8,886 nucleotides of DNA, from positions 1-8,886 of the forward strand of contig JAEWAU010000014.1 of assembly GCA_023391535.1 (NCBI GenBank). Direction: 5' to 3'. The notes under the pieces are model-generated. The model was not told the origin of the DNA, ran no database searches, and was given only the letters and a program-made list of their open reading frames with translations. Both the position numbers and the translations under genes were made by a program. Position 1 is the first letter of the stretch. Each line of letters opens with the position of its first letter. This DNA comes from Bacillota bacterium. Its GTDB lineage: Bacteria; Bacillota; Clostridia; Oscillospirales; Ethanoligenentaceae. Below, piece by piece: positions 1 to 5,414 of this stretch.

Positions 1-101
1 CTGGCTGACAAGCGGAGCTTGGCGGTCTGATAAGGTCTGCTAACCGAGCTGATTTTCAACAGGAGCACACCGTTTTGTGAAATACTATTGCGCGCTATCG
101 C

Positions 102-344
102 TTAGCTGGTAATTATGCGGTGTTGCCCTAAAGTAAAAATCTCTTTGTCCTTTATGAAGCCTATATTTTTCCGCCAAACGCTGAAGCTTTCCGCGTCACA
201 ATTTGGGCACTCGGAGTCACACTTTCCGACATACTGAAAATCATCGACGGTTATTCCGTTATCTTGTAAAAGGTTAACAACTGCTTCTTCGTAGCCGGTA
301 TCTGAAAAGTCTATTAAATCTTCCAATTTCAAAAATTCGCTCAT
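102..344 (-). CDS. Small cysteine-cluster protein of unknown function
   Basis: I do not recognise this 80-residue protein. The ATG at 344 follows a G-rich stretch (GGGGGG, 5 nt upstream) that can act as a ribosome binding site; the open frame continues further upstream, but that part reads as low-complexity Arg/Ala sequence in GC-rich DNA and is not convincing. The N-terminal half is acidic (SEFLKLEDLIDFSDTGYEE) and probably helical. Three cysteines sit close together at residues 42-49 (CDSECPNC), a knuckle-like arrangement that could bind zinc, but no second CxxC pair is present, so a metal site would need His57-75-region ligands or dimerisation. There is no signal peptide or membrane segment. 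GC is about 40% by hand count, against about 70% in the adjacent ispE, which suggests recent horizontal acquisition. It is downstream of ispE on the same strand but separated by 131 nt and a hairpin, so it is probably not part of that operon. An immunity-type or accessory orphan is possible; this is a guess. Confidence 0.6.
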   Translation of the reverse strand: MSEFLKLEDLIDFSDTGYEEAVVNLLQDNGITVDDFQYVGKCDSECPNCDAESFSVWRKNIGFIKDKEIFTLGQHRIITS

Positions 345-382
345 AAAAGCCCCCCGGTGTTTTCGAATCAATCTGTCTGCGC

Positions 383-390
383 ATTGTATA
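383..390 (-). promoter_or_regulatory. Possible -10 element for the small cysteine-cluster gene
   Basis: The minus strand reads TATACAAT here, giving a TACAAT or TATACA -10 box, with a predicted transcript start about 30 nt before the ATG at 344. No good -35 hexamer lies 16-18 nt upstream, so this is weak. Confidence 0.28.
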
Positions 391-440
391 AATAATCGGA
401 ACAGGGCGCCGTACTCCACACCCAGAGACACCGTTTTTGC

Positions 441-468
441 CGCACGGCTTTGTTCCAAAGGCCGTGCG
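441..468. repeat. Hairpin downstream of ispE without a T-tract
   Basis: An inverted repeat with arms CGCACGGC and GCCGTGCG extends through a G-T pair and two A-T pairs to an 11-bp stem with a 6-nt loop. It lies 8 nt after the ispE stop codon. On the ispE strand it is followed by GCAAAAACGG, an A-run and not a T-run, so it is not a canonical intrinsic terminator. It may still protect the 3' end of the operon mRNA or act with Rho. Confidence 0.55.
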
Positions 469-475
469 CCCCGCT

Positions 476-1345
476 TTACTCGAACTCCACGCCGCGCCGG
501 GCCGGGCGGCACCACAAAGGCGCTGCGTCGCTCAGCGCAGCAGGGATTTCCACGGGCGCGGTTTGCGCAAACAGGCCGAACACGGTGGGCCCGCTGCCGC
601 TTAAGCACGCGCCCAGAGCGCCCGCCGCCAGCAGCTCTTCTCGCAGCCGCGCGCTTTGCGGCACGAGCGGCGCGAACGCGTTGCCGCAAAGAGGCGCAAT
701 CTCAGGCAGGGCGCCCGCGCGCAGCGCCGCGAGCAGCGCGGCGGTATCGGGCTGCGCGGGCGCGGGGGATTCGTCGTAGCTTTTGTAGAGCGCGCCCGTG
801 GAGCTTTTTTCCCCGCGGCGGCACAGCAGGACGCGGCAGGGGGGCAGCGCGGGCGCGGCTTCGAGCCGCTCGCCCTTTCCGCGCGCCAGCAGCGTGCCGC
901 CGCGCAGGCAAAACGGCACGTCCGCGCCCAAAAGCGCGCCCAGTTCCGCGAGCTTTTCCGGCGCAAACGGCGCGCCGCAAAGCAGGTTCAGCCCCGCGAG
1001 CACGGCGGCCGCGTCGGCGCTGCCCCCGGCAAGCCCCGCGGCGGCGGGAATGTTTTTGGCAAGCGCGATCTCCGCGCCCGCCGCAAGCCCCGCCTGCGTG
1101 AAAAACAGCGCGGCTGCGCGCGCGGCGAGGTTCTCCGGCGTTTCGAGCGCTTTTTCGGAGCAGCGCAGGCGCACGCCCGGCTCGGAAGCAAGGCGCAGCT
1201 CCACACGGTCGCAGAGATCCACCGACTGCATCACGGATTCGAGCTCGTGGAAGCCGTCCGGACGCAGGCCGCGGATGCCCAGCGTGAGGTTGAGCTTGGC
1301 GTTCGCGCGCAGCGCGATGCGCGGCGCGGAGCGTGCGGGCGTCAC
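476..1345 (-). CDS. ispE: 4-diphosphocytidyl-2-C-methyl-D-erythritol kinase (CDP-ME kinase)
   Basis: IspE uses ATP to phosphorylate the 2-hydroxyl of CDP-methylerythritol, the fourth step of the cytosolic MEP route to isoprenoid precursors. The 289-residue product has the usual length and the three GHMP-kinase motifs in order: ANAKLNLTL at 14-22 with Lys17, the ATP loop PAAAGLAGGSADAA at 100-113, and CLSGSGPTVFGLF at 247-259. GADVPFCLRGG at 140-150 carries Asp142, matching the catalytic aspartate of the family (Lys10/Asp141 in E. coli IspE). RPDGFHELESVMQ at 28-40 is the typical substrate-side segment. The start is GTG at 1345: it overlaps the stop of the upstream DUF362 gene in a GTGA, is preceded 6 nt upstream by GGAAAGGG, and lies 13 residues before the first motif. 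A longer open frame exists but reads antisense-like sequence inside the neighbour. It is the last gene of the operon and is translationally coupled to the iron-sulfur protein. Confidence 0.96.
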   Translation of the reverse strand: MTPARSAPRIALRANAKLNLTLGIRGLRPDGFHELESVMQSVDLCDRVELRLASEPGVRLRCSEKALETPENLAARAAALFFTQAGLAAGAEIALAKNIPAAAGLAGGSADAAAVLAGLNLLCGAPFAPEKLAELGALLGADVPFCLRGGTLLARGKGERLEAAPALPPCRVLLCRRGEKSSTGALYKSYDESPAPAQPDTAALLAALRAGALPEIAPLCGNAFAPLVPQSARLREELLAAGALGACLSGSGPTVFGLFAQTAPVEIPAALSDAAPLWCRPARRGVEFE

Positions 1346-2493
1346 CGCGCGCCCTTTCCGCCGAACAGGCGGAAGCGCCGGATGCTCACGGCGCGCTCCG
1401 GGCACATCTCGTGGCAGCAGAAGCAGCGGATGCAGTTCTCGTAATGGATGACGGCCTTGCCGTTTTCGATGCGGATGACCTTCTGCGGGCAGCTTTGGGC
1501 GCATTTGCCGCAGCCTACGCAGAGCGCGGTTTGGATAACGGGCCGCGGCGTGAAGAGCTTTTGCAGGGCGCCGCGCAGAAAAGGCGGCATATGGCTTGCA
1601 AAATCGAGCTCCGAGGAGGCGGGGGCCTTGAAGCGCAGGCGCGGCGGCTCATCCCCCGCCACGTCGAGCGCGGAAGCGTCCGGCGCGCAGAGCCCGCGGC
1701 CGATGGCGGCGGCGAGCGTGGGGATGGCGCGCGCGTCGAACCCGATGAGCGAGCAGGCGAGCAGATCGAGCGCGTGGGGGTTGCGGGAGGCGAGCGTGAC
1801 GCCGAAGGGCTTGGGCGTGCCGGCCGTGGGGCCGTCGCCCTCCATGCCCACCACGCCGTCCAGAAACGCGGCGGCGGGCTTCACCGTTTCGCACAGATCC
1901 ACCAGCATCTCGCCGAACACGGTTTTTTCCGGGTAGCGATAGTGGAACTCCGGCTTTGTGAGCCCCGGCAGCGAGCCGAACAGGTTTTTCACCGCGCCCG
2001 AATAGGTCATCTGCCCATGCGTTTTGAGCTTGGCCGCCGTGATGACCACGTCGGCCTTCGCCACGGGATTGATGAGGTCGAACGAGCTGCACACGCGCCC
2101 GCCGTTTGTGGGGCGCGGCGTTGTGCCGAGGTCGTAGTTCAGCTCCGCGCCCTCACGCTCCGCCACGGCCTCCATGCCCGTGCCGGCGTACACCGCGCGC
2201 AGCAGGGCGTGCGTGTACGGCCCGCCGGGGCTGTCAGCGATCACGGGCGCTCCGCCGCGCCGCTTCACGGCGCGCACCAGAGCCGCCACGAACTCCGGGT
2301 GCGTGGTGGCGGCCTCCTCCGGGCGGCGGCGCATGATGAGGTTCGGCTTGATGAGAACGCGGTTTCCGGGCGCTATGAGCGGGCCCTCGGCCTCCAGCGC
2401 CCGGAAATGCCGCTCCACCGCCGCATCCATGGCGGCGGGGTCGTAGCTTGTGCAGTTTACGGACGAAACCGTTTCCCGTTTTACAGTGCCCAT
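1342..2493 (-). CDS. DUF362 protein with C-terminal two-cluster ferredoxin domain
   Basis: The 383-residue protein has an N-terminal DUF362 domain (about 35-290) and a C-terminal ferredoxin-like domain (about 320-370). DUF362 hallmarks visible are VLIKPNLI (46-53), TTHPEFVAALVRAVKRRGG (63-81), ADSPGGPYTHALLRAVYAGTG, and AKLKTHGQMTYSGAVKNLFG (154-173). The ferredoxin part has two complete CxxCxxCxxxCP motifs, at Cys325/328/331/335 and Cys354/357/360/364, predicting two [4Fe-4S] clusters. The biochemical role of DUF362 is not established in what I can rely on; electron transfer or a redox-linked enzyme is the natural guess. No membrane segment or signal peptide is seen, so it should be cytosolic. 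ATG at 2493 is chosen over a TTG nine codons upstream because GGAGGGG sits 6 nt before it. It follows the aminotransferase gene by 47 nt and overlaps ispE by 4 nt. Confidence 0.9.
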   Translation of the reverse strand: MGTVKRETVSSVNCTSYDPAAMDAAVERHFRALEAEGPLIAPGNRVLIKPNLIMRRRPEEAATTHPEFVAALVRAVKRRGGAPVIADSPGGPYTHALLRAVYAGTGMEAVAEREGAELNYDLGTTPRPTNGGRVCSSFDLINPVAKADVVITAAKLKTHGQMTYSGAVKNLFGSLPGLTKPEFHYRYPEKTVFGEMLVDLCETVKPAAAFLDGVVGMEGDGPTAGTPKPFGVTLASRNPHALDLLACSLIGFDARAIPTLAAAIGRGLCAPDASALDVAGDEPPRLRFKAPASSELDFASHMPPFLRGALQKLFTPRPVIQTALCVGCGKCAQSCPQKVIRIENGKAVIHYENCIRCFCCHEMCPERAVSIRRFRLFGGKGAR

Positions 2494-2499
2494 GTCGTT

Positions 2500-2506
2500 C
2501 CCCTCC
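2500..2506 (-). promoter_or_regulatory. Ribosome binding site deciding the DUF362 start
   Basis: GGAGGGG on the minus strand, 6 nt before the ATG at 2493. It favours this start over an in-frame TTG at 2520, which lies upstream of the site. Confidence 0.75.
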
Positions 2507-2540
2507 GAATCTTTCCGCAATTTCTGTTACGCCGAGGCGC

Positions 2541-3743
2541 TCACGCCTGAGCGGCCGCATCCGCTTCGGGCAGCAGGTTCTGCTCGCGCAGGAAGCAGGC
2601 GATGCGCCCCAGCGCCTCGTTGAGCTTGGAAATGGAGTTGCAGTAGGAAAGGCGCAGGAAACCTTCGCCGCAATTCCCGAACGCCGTGCCGGGCACCACG
2701 GCCACCTTTTTCTCGAACAGGAGGCGTTCCGCGAACTCCTCGGACGAAAGCCCCGTGGCCTGAATGGAGGGGAACACGTAGAACGCGCCCTCCGGCTCGA
2801 AGCAGGGCAGACCCATGCGGTGCAGGCCGTCCACCACGAGGCGGCGGCGCATGTCGTACTCGCCTGCCATGCGCTCGATATCCTCGTCGCCGTTGCGGAT
2901 AGCCTCGATGGCCGCGTGCTGGCTCACGGTGGGCGCGCACATCACGGCGAACTGATGCACTTTGTGCATCACGGCGGTGATTTCCGGGGGCGCGCACACG
3001 TACCCGAGGCGCCAGCCCGTCATGGCGTAGGCCTTGGAAAAGCCGCTTACGAGGATGGTGCGCTCGCGCATGCCCTCGACGGAGGCGACGGACACGTGCC
3101 GGCCGTTGTAGGTCAGCTCCGCGTAGATTTCATCCGAAAGCACCATCACGTTCGTGCCGCGCAGCACCCGGGCGATTCCCTCGAGATCCTCGCGGCGCAT
3201 TACGGCGCCGGTGGGGTTGTTCGGGTAGGGCAGCACCAGCAGCTTGGTGCGGGGGGTAAGGGCGGCGCGGAGCTGCTCCGGTGTGAGGCGGAAGCGGTTT
3301 TCCGCGAGGGTCTGCACCGTTACGGGCGTGCCTCCCGCAATGGTGACAAGCGGGTTGTAGCACACGAAGCTCGGCTCGGGGATGATGACCTCGTCGCCCG
3401 GCTCCACGAGCGCGCGCACGGCGAGATCGATGGCCTCGCTGCCGCCCACGGTGACGAGGATCTCGCTCTTATCGTCGTAGGAAAGCCCGAAGCGGCGGTT
3501 TAAGTATGCCGCGATGCCCGCGCGCAGCTCGGGCATGCCGGCGTTGGAGGTATACCAGGTGCTGCCCTTTTCGAGCGAGTAGATGCCGGCGCTGCGGATG
3601 TGCCACGGCGTGGCGAAATCCGGCTCGCCCACGCCCAGCGTGATGACGTCCTGCATTTCGGAGAGAAGATCGAAAAACTTGCGGATACCGGAGGGCTTGA
3701 GGCCCTGCGCCCGCTGCGACAGAATCGCGCCGTAGTCTAACAC
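2541..3743 (-). CDS. PLP-dependent aminotransferase, class I/II
   Basis: A 400-residue fold-type I aminotransferase of the aspartate aminotransferase superfamily, transferring an amino group between an amino acid and a 2-oxo acid with pyridoxal phosphate. The full motif set is present: LGVGEPDFATP (36-46), WYTSNAGMPELR (63-74), the cofactor-contacting VGGSEAIDLA (99-108), PNNPTG with Asn176, SDEIYAEL with Asp204 and Tyr207, SGFSKAYAMTGWRLGY with the Schiff-base Lys237 and phosphate-side Arg245, and GFLRLSYC with Arg364, which normally binds the substrate carboxylate. The SGIRKFFDL N-terminus is typical of a clostridial group often found with an Lrp-type regulator. The start is GTG at 3743, overlapping the regulator's last 7 nt; it keeps the conserved N-terminal helix, and the next Met (residue 30) would remove it. 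Substrate cannot be read from sequence: aspartate, alanine, aromatic or N-acetyl-diaminopimelate types share these motifs. Confidence 0.95.
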   Translation of the reverse strand: MLDYGAILSQRAQGLKPSGIRKFFDLLSEMQDVITLGVGEPDFATPWHIRSAGIYSLEKGSTWYTSNAGMPELRAGIAAYLNRRFGLSYDDKSEILVTVGGSEAIDLAVRALVEPGDEVIIPEPSFVCYNPLVTIAGGTPVTVQTLAENRFRLTPEQLRAALTPRTKLLVLPYPNNPTGAVMRREDLEGIARVLRGTNVMVLSDEIYAELTYNGRHVSVASVEGMRERTILVSGFSKAYAMTGWRLGYVCAPPEITAVMHKVHQFAVMCAPTVSQHAAIEAIRNGDEDIERMAGEYDMRRRLVVDGLHRMGLPCFEPEGAFYVFPSIQATGLSSEEFAERLLFEKKVAVVPGTAFGNCGEGFLRLSYCNSISKLNEALGRIACFLREQNLLPEADAAAQA

Positions 3744-4219
3744 AGCGGGATTTTCCCCCTTTCGTCGCCCTTTTCCGTTCCGAAAAGGACGCCTTTGTCC
3801 TTGTACTTGCGCAGGATGAAATGGGTGGCCGTGGAGAGAACGTTGTCGAGCGGCGAAAGGCGCTCCGCCACGAACATGGCCACCTCGCGGAACGAACGCC
3901 CGCTCACCGTGACGGCGAGGTCAAACCCGCCCGACATCAGGTAGACGCTGTCCACTTCCTCGAACTGCATGATGCGCTCGGCCACCTGCTCGAACCCGAG
4001 ATCGCGCTGCGGCGTCACCTTGACCTCGATGAACGCGGTAATCTGCTCTTTATCCACTTTGTCCCAGTCGATGAGCGCCTTGTAGCCCTTGATGACGCCG
4101 TTTTTCTCGTATTGCCGGATCTCGCGGCGCACTTCTTCCGCGCTGAGGCTCAGCATGGCGGCGAGCTGCTCCTCCGTCAATTTTGCGTTTTGTTCCAGCA
4201 GCGACAGCAGCTTTTCCAT
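3737..4219 (-). CDS. Lrp/AsnC-family transcriptional regulator
   Basis: A 160-residue regulator of normal family length. Residues 1-47 form the winged helix-turn-helix (LSLLEQNAKLTEEQLAAML, then SAEEVRREIRQYEKNGVIKGY). Residues 57-140 form the RAM ligand-binding domain, with ITAFIEVKV as its first strand and the effector-loop motif LMSGGFDLAVTVSG at 94-107. Such proteins assemble as dimers to octamers, bind an amino acid or related metabolite, and regulate amino-acid metabolism genes, usually including their own. ATG at 4219 is chosen because AAGGATGG lies just upstream and the helix-turn-helix starts at once; an ATG four codons earlier overlaps that site. As first gene of the operon, with its stop overlapping the aminotransferase start, it probably controls that enzyme and senses its substrate or product. 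That is inference from position. Confidence 0.93.
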   Translation of the reverse strand: MEKLLSLLEQNAKLTEEQLAAMLSLSAEEVRREIRQYEKNGVIKGYKALIDWDKVDKEQITAFIEVKVTPQRDLGFEQVAERIMQFEEVDSVYLMSGGFDLAVTVSGRSFREVAMFVAERLSPLDNVLSTATHFILRKYKDKGVLFGTEKGDERGKIPLC

Positions 4220-4315
4220 TCGACCAACCATCCTTTTTTTGATGTTTGAACCGGGCCTCCGATGCAAAAAGGGGAGAAAATCCGCGTCGAAAGTCTTCCG
4301 CCAGGGGCTTTGACG

Positions 4316-4356
4316 GCCGATTTTCGCTTCCGCTAGGTTTTCATCGGAAATTCGGC
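4316..4356. repeat. Imperfect inverted repeat in the lrp leader
   Basis: Arms GCCGATTTTC (4316-4325) and GAAATTCGGC (4347-4356) pair at 9 of 10 positions across a 21-nt loop. It lies in the transcribed leader of the regulator gene and could be an RNA hairpin or part of an Lrp-type operator. Confidence 0.4.
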
Positions 4357-4371
4357 TCAGCCGGCCCGATT

Positions 4372-4381
4372 TTTCCGGAAA
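4372..4381. promoter_or_regulatory. Candidate operator at the lrp transcription start
   Basis: TTTCCGGAAA is a perfect 10-bp palindrome flanked by A/T tracts, at about +3 to +12 of the predicted transcript. Lrp/AsnC proteins bind short degenerate palindromes with AT-rich centres or flanks, so this is a plausible autoregulatory site. Confidence 0.35.
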
Positions 4382-4390
4382 TTAACCTTC

Positions 4391-4419
4391 ATTATACAGG
4401 AAACGCGGGCCGTTTGCAA
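4391..4419 (-). promoter_or_regulatory. Sigma-A type promoter of the lrp-aminotransferase-DUF362-ispE operon
   Basis: On the minus strand TTGCAA (4419-4414) and a perfect TATAAT (4396-4391) are separated by exactly 17 nt. The predicted transcript start is near 4384, giving a leader of about 165 nt before the regulator's ATG. It is the only strong promoter seen upstream of the four tightly packed genes. Confidence 0.8.
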
Positions 4420-4420
4420 C

Positions 4421-4441
4421 GCGGGGATGCGCGCACCCCGC
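4421..4441. repeat. GC-rich inverted repeat abutting the lrp -35 box
   Basis: GCGGGG and CCCCGC arms enclose a 9-nt spacer that itself contains the palindrome TGCGCGCA. It ends 1 nt from the -35 hexamer, so it could be a binding site for a regulator, or a transcript-blocking hairpin. No T-tract follows on either strand. Confidence 0.4.
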
Positions 4442-4484
4442 GCCGTTTCCGGGAATTTTCGGACGGCGGGGCGGGGCATAAGTC

Positions 4485-4514
4485 GGCCCCCCGGGAACAA
4501 AGTCCCGGAGGGCC
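4485..4514. repeat. Strong hairpin downstream of the DUF3298 gene
   Basis: Arms GGCCCCCCGGGA and TCCCGGAGGGCC form a 12-bp stem with one mismatch and a 6-nt loop, 38 nt past the DUF3298 stop. Outer segments GCATA (4477-4481) and TATGC (4527-4531) can add five pairs, and TTTTTT follows on the plus strand only. It therefore resembles an intrinsic terminator facing the antisense direction; on the gene strand the run is A, so termination of the DUF3298 transcript here is uncertain. Confidence 0.5.
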
Positions 4515-4552
4515 CAAGCCGCGCGCTATGCTTTTTTCGAAGTGCAGGTCCT

Positions 4553-5242
4553 TCAGGTTCGGAGAATGAACTGCGGCTTCAAAATCCCATCAAGAGTTGC
4601 AAGCGGTATTGCAAATTCCTTCACTCCGGCAGTGCTGGCGGAAACTCCGCCCTGCGGAAAGAGCAAAACAAGGCGGTCCGCCGTCAGGTAAAAAGAGCCG
4701 TTCGCCCGAATCGGGCCGAACGTCCCTTCATCCGGCCGCATCCCTTCACGCGCCGTCCGCTGTTTCATGAGTCCGCCCAGCGTCGCCGCATAGTCGGCGT
4801 TGCCGTCGAACAAATCGCACAGCAAAAAGCGCCGCCCCGTCACGGTGTCGAGCGTCACGCCGGCGGCTGTCCGCACGGCGCCCGCGCCGCTCCCGATCGT
4901 TTCCTTCTGCAAAAGGCTCAAGATACCGCCCTGGTTGCGCTTGACCTCAAAATCCGCGCTGCCGGTTACGGCCGCGCCGCGGGAAGCGTACACGGCCCTG
5001 GCGCGCGCGGTTTCGGCCCTCTCCATGAATTCCACGTTAAGACGGCGCTGCATCTCTTCGTTCGCCATCCCCGAGATGCGCGGATATGCCATGTGAAAGC
5101 TCAGGTTCGGACCTTTTTGGTCCTCCGCCACCCTCCCGACGCGCAGGCTGCCCTGCGCGCCGGCGGGCGGAATCAGGAAAAGAAAAAAAACTGCAAAGAG
5201 AAGAAGTCTGCCAAACGATCTGTCCCGATTTCGCATGCCCAT
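4553..5242 (-). CDS. Secreted DUF3298 (RsiV C-terminal-like) protein
   Basis: The 229-residue product starts with a classical signal peptide: RNRDR, then the hydrophobic core LLLFAVFFLFLIPP (13-26) and an A-G-A cleavage site at 27-29. The mature part resembles the DUF4163/DUF3298 extracellular module of RsiV-type proteins: an N-terminal strand-rich segment with YPRISGMANEEMQRRLN (53-69), VTLDTVTGRRFLLCDLF (129-145), and the C-terminal FYLTADRLVLLFPQGGVSAS (184-203). RsiV binds lysozyme through this module, but here the cytosolic anti-sigma part is absent, so the protein is probably exported without regulating a sigma factor itself. ATG at 5242 follows GGGGGG by 7 nt; ATG at 5236 is an alternative with a shorter spacing. 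It is downstream of dedA by 172 nt, with palindromes between, so it is likely an independent transcript. Domain assignment is from pattern recall and is moderately secure. Confidence 0.78.
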   Translation of the reverse strand: MGMRNRDRSFGRLLLFAVFFLFLIPPAGAQGSLRVGRVAEDQKGPNLSFHMAYPRISGMANEEMQRRLNVEFMERAETARARAVYASRGAAVTGSADFEVKRNQGGILSLLQKETIGSGAGAVRTAAGVTLDTVTGRRFLLCDLFDGNADYAATLGGLMKQRTAREGMRPDEGTFGPIRANGSFYLTADRLVLLFPQGGVSASTAGVKEFAIPLATLDGILKPQFILRT

Positions 5243-5281
5243 GCCGCCACCCCCCGAATGAGTGTCGCGCACGGCATGGTT

Positions 5282-5308
5282 AGTGTTTGCGCGCCGGGCG
5301 CAAACACT
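5282..5308. repeat. Perfect 11-bp inverted repeat upstream of the DUF3298 gene
   Basis: AGTGTTTGCGC (5282-5292) and GCGCAAACACT (5298-5308) are perfect complements across a 5-nt spacer. It lies 40-66 nt before the DUF3298 start codon. No T-run follows on the minus strand, so a protein-binding operator or leader hairpin fits better than a dedA terminator. Confidence 0.6.
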
Positions 5309-5310
5309 CG

Positions 5311-5328
5311 CGGTTTTCGCGAAAATCG
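5311..5328. repeat. Second palindrome, TTTTCGCGAAAA core
   Basis: A perfect 12-bp palindrome TTTTCGCGAAAA (5314-5325) extends to 18 bp with one G-T mismatch. It starts 2 nt from the preceding inverted repeat, so the two form a tandem pair in the DUF3298 upstream region. Confidence 0.55.
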
Positions 5329-5380
5329 CCGTTTTGCCGGTATTTTTCTTTATTTCCGCGCGCTGAGAAAAAGCGGGAAA

Positions 5381-5408
5381 GCGGTTTTGAACTTTTTTGC
5401 GAAACCGC
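5381..5408 (-). terminator. Weak terminator-like hairpin after dedA
   Basis: GCGGTTT and AAACCGC arms form a 7-bp stem with a 14-nt loop, 6 nt past the dedA stop. On the gene strand it is followed by TTTCCCGCTTTTTC, an interrupted T-rich run. The long loop and broken tract make it a weak candidate. Confidence 0.3.
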
Positions 5409-5414
5409 CGGCGA

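Larger units (their letters stand above)
4220..4552. other. 333-nt intergenic region: operon promoter, leader and hairpins
   Basis: No gene is seen here. The segment holds the head promoter of the lrp operon, an approximately 165-nt leader with two palindromic elements, a GC hairpin just upstream of the -35 box (4421-4441), and a second hairpin at the 3' end of the neighbouring DUF3298 gene (4485-4514). Confidence 0.7.

Noticed and set aside
1..101. Possible tail of a plus-strand gene ending at 42, or a short minus-strand frame entering from 66
   Set aside because: Only 13 residues (ending SDKVC) or about 22 residues are visible, with no motif or ribosome binding site; nothing can be supported in this stretch.
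345..689. Upstream extension of the 80-residue cysteine-cluster protein
   Set aside because: Arg/Ala-rich translation antisense-like within ispE and an abrupt change of composition at the chosen ATG.
1346..1504. 53-residue N-terminal extension of IspE
   Set aside because: It would be read out of frame within the DUF362 ferredoxin coding region and lies before the normal IspE N-terminus; the GTG at 1345 has a ribosome binding site and gives normal length.
1333..2550. 405-codon plus-strand open frame opposite the DUF362 gene
   Set aside because: It is Arg/Ala/His-rich with no recognisable motif, lies exactly antisense to a motif-complete gene, and is the expected result of high third-position GC.
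2448..3503. 351-codon plus-strand open frame opposite the aminotransferase
   Set aside because: Low-complexity His/Ala/Gly/Arg composition without family features; an antisense shadow of a complete aminotransferase.
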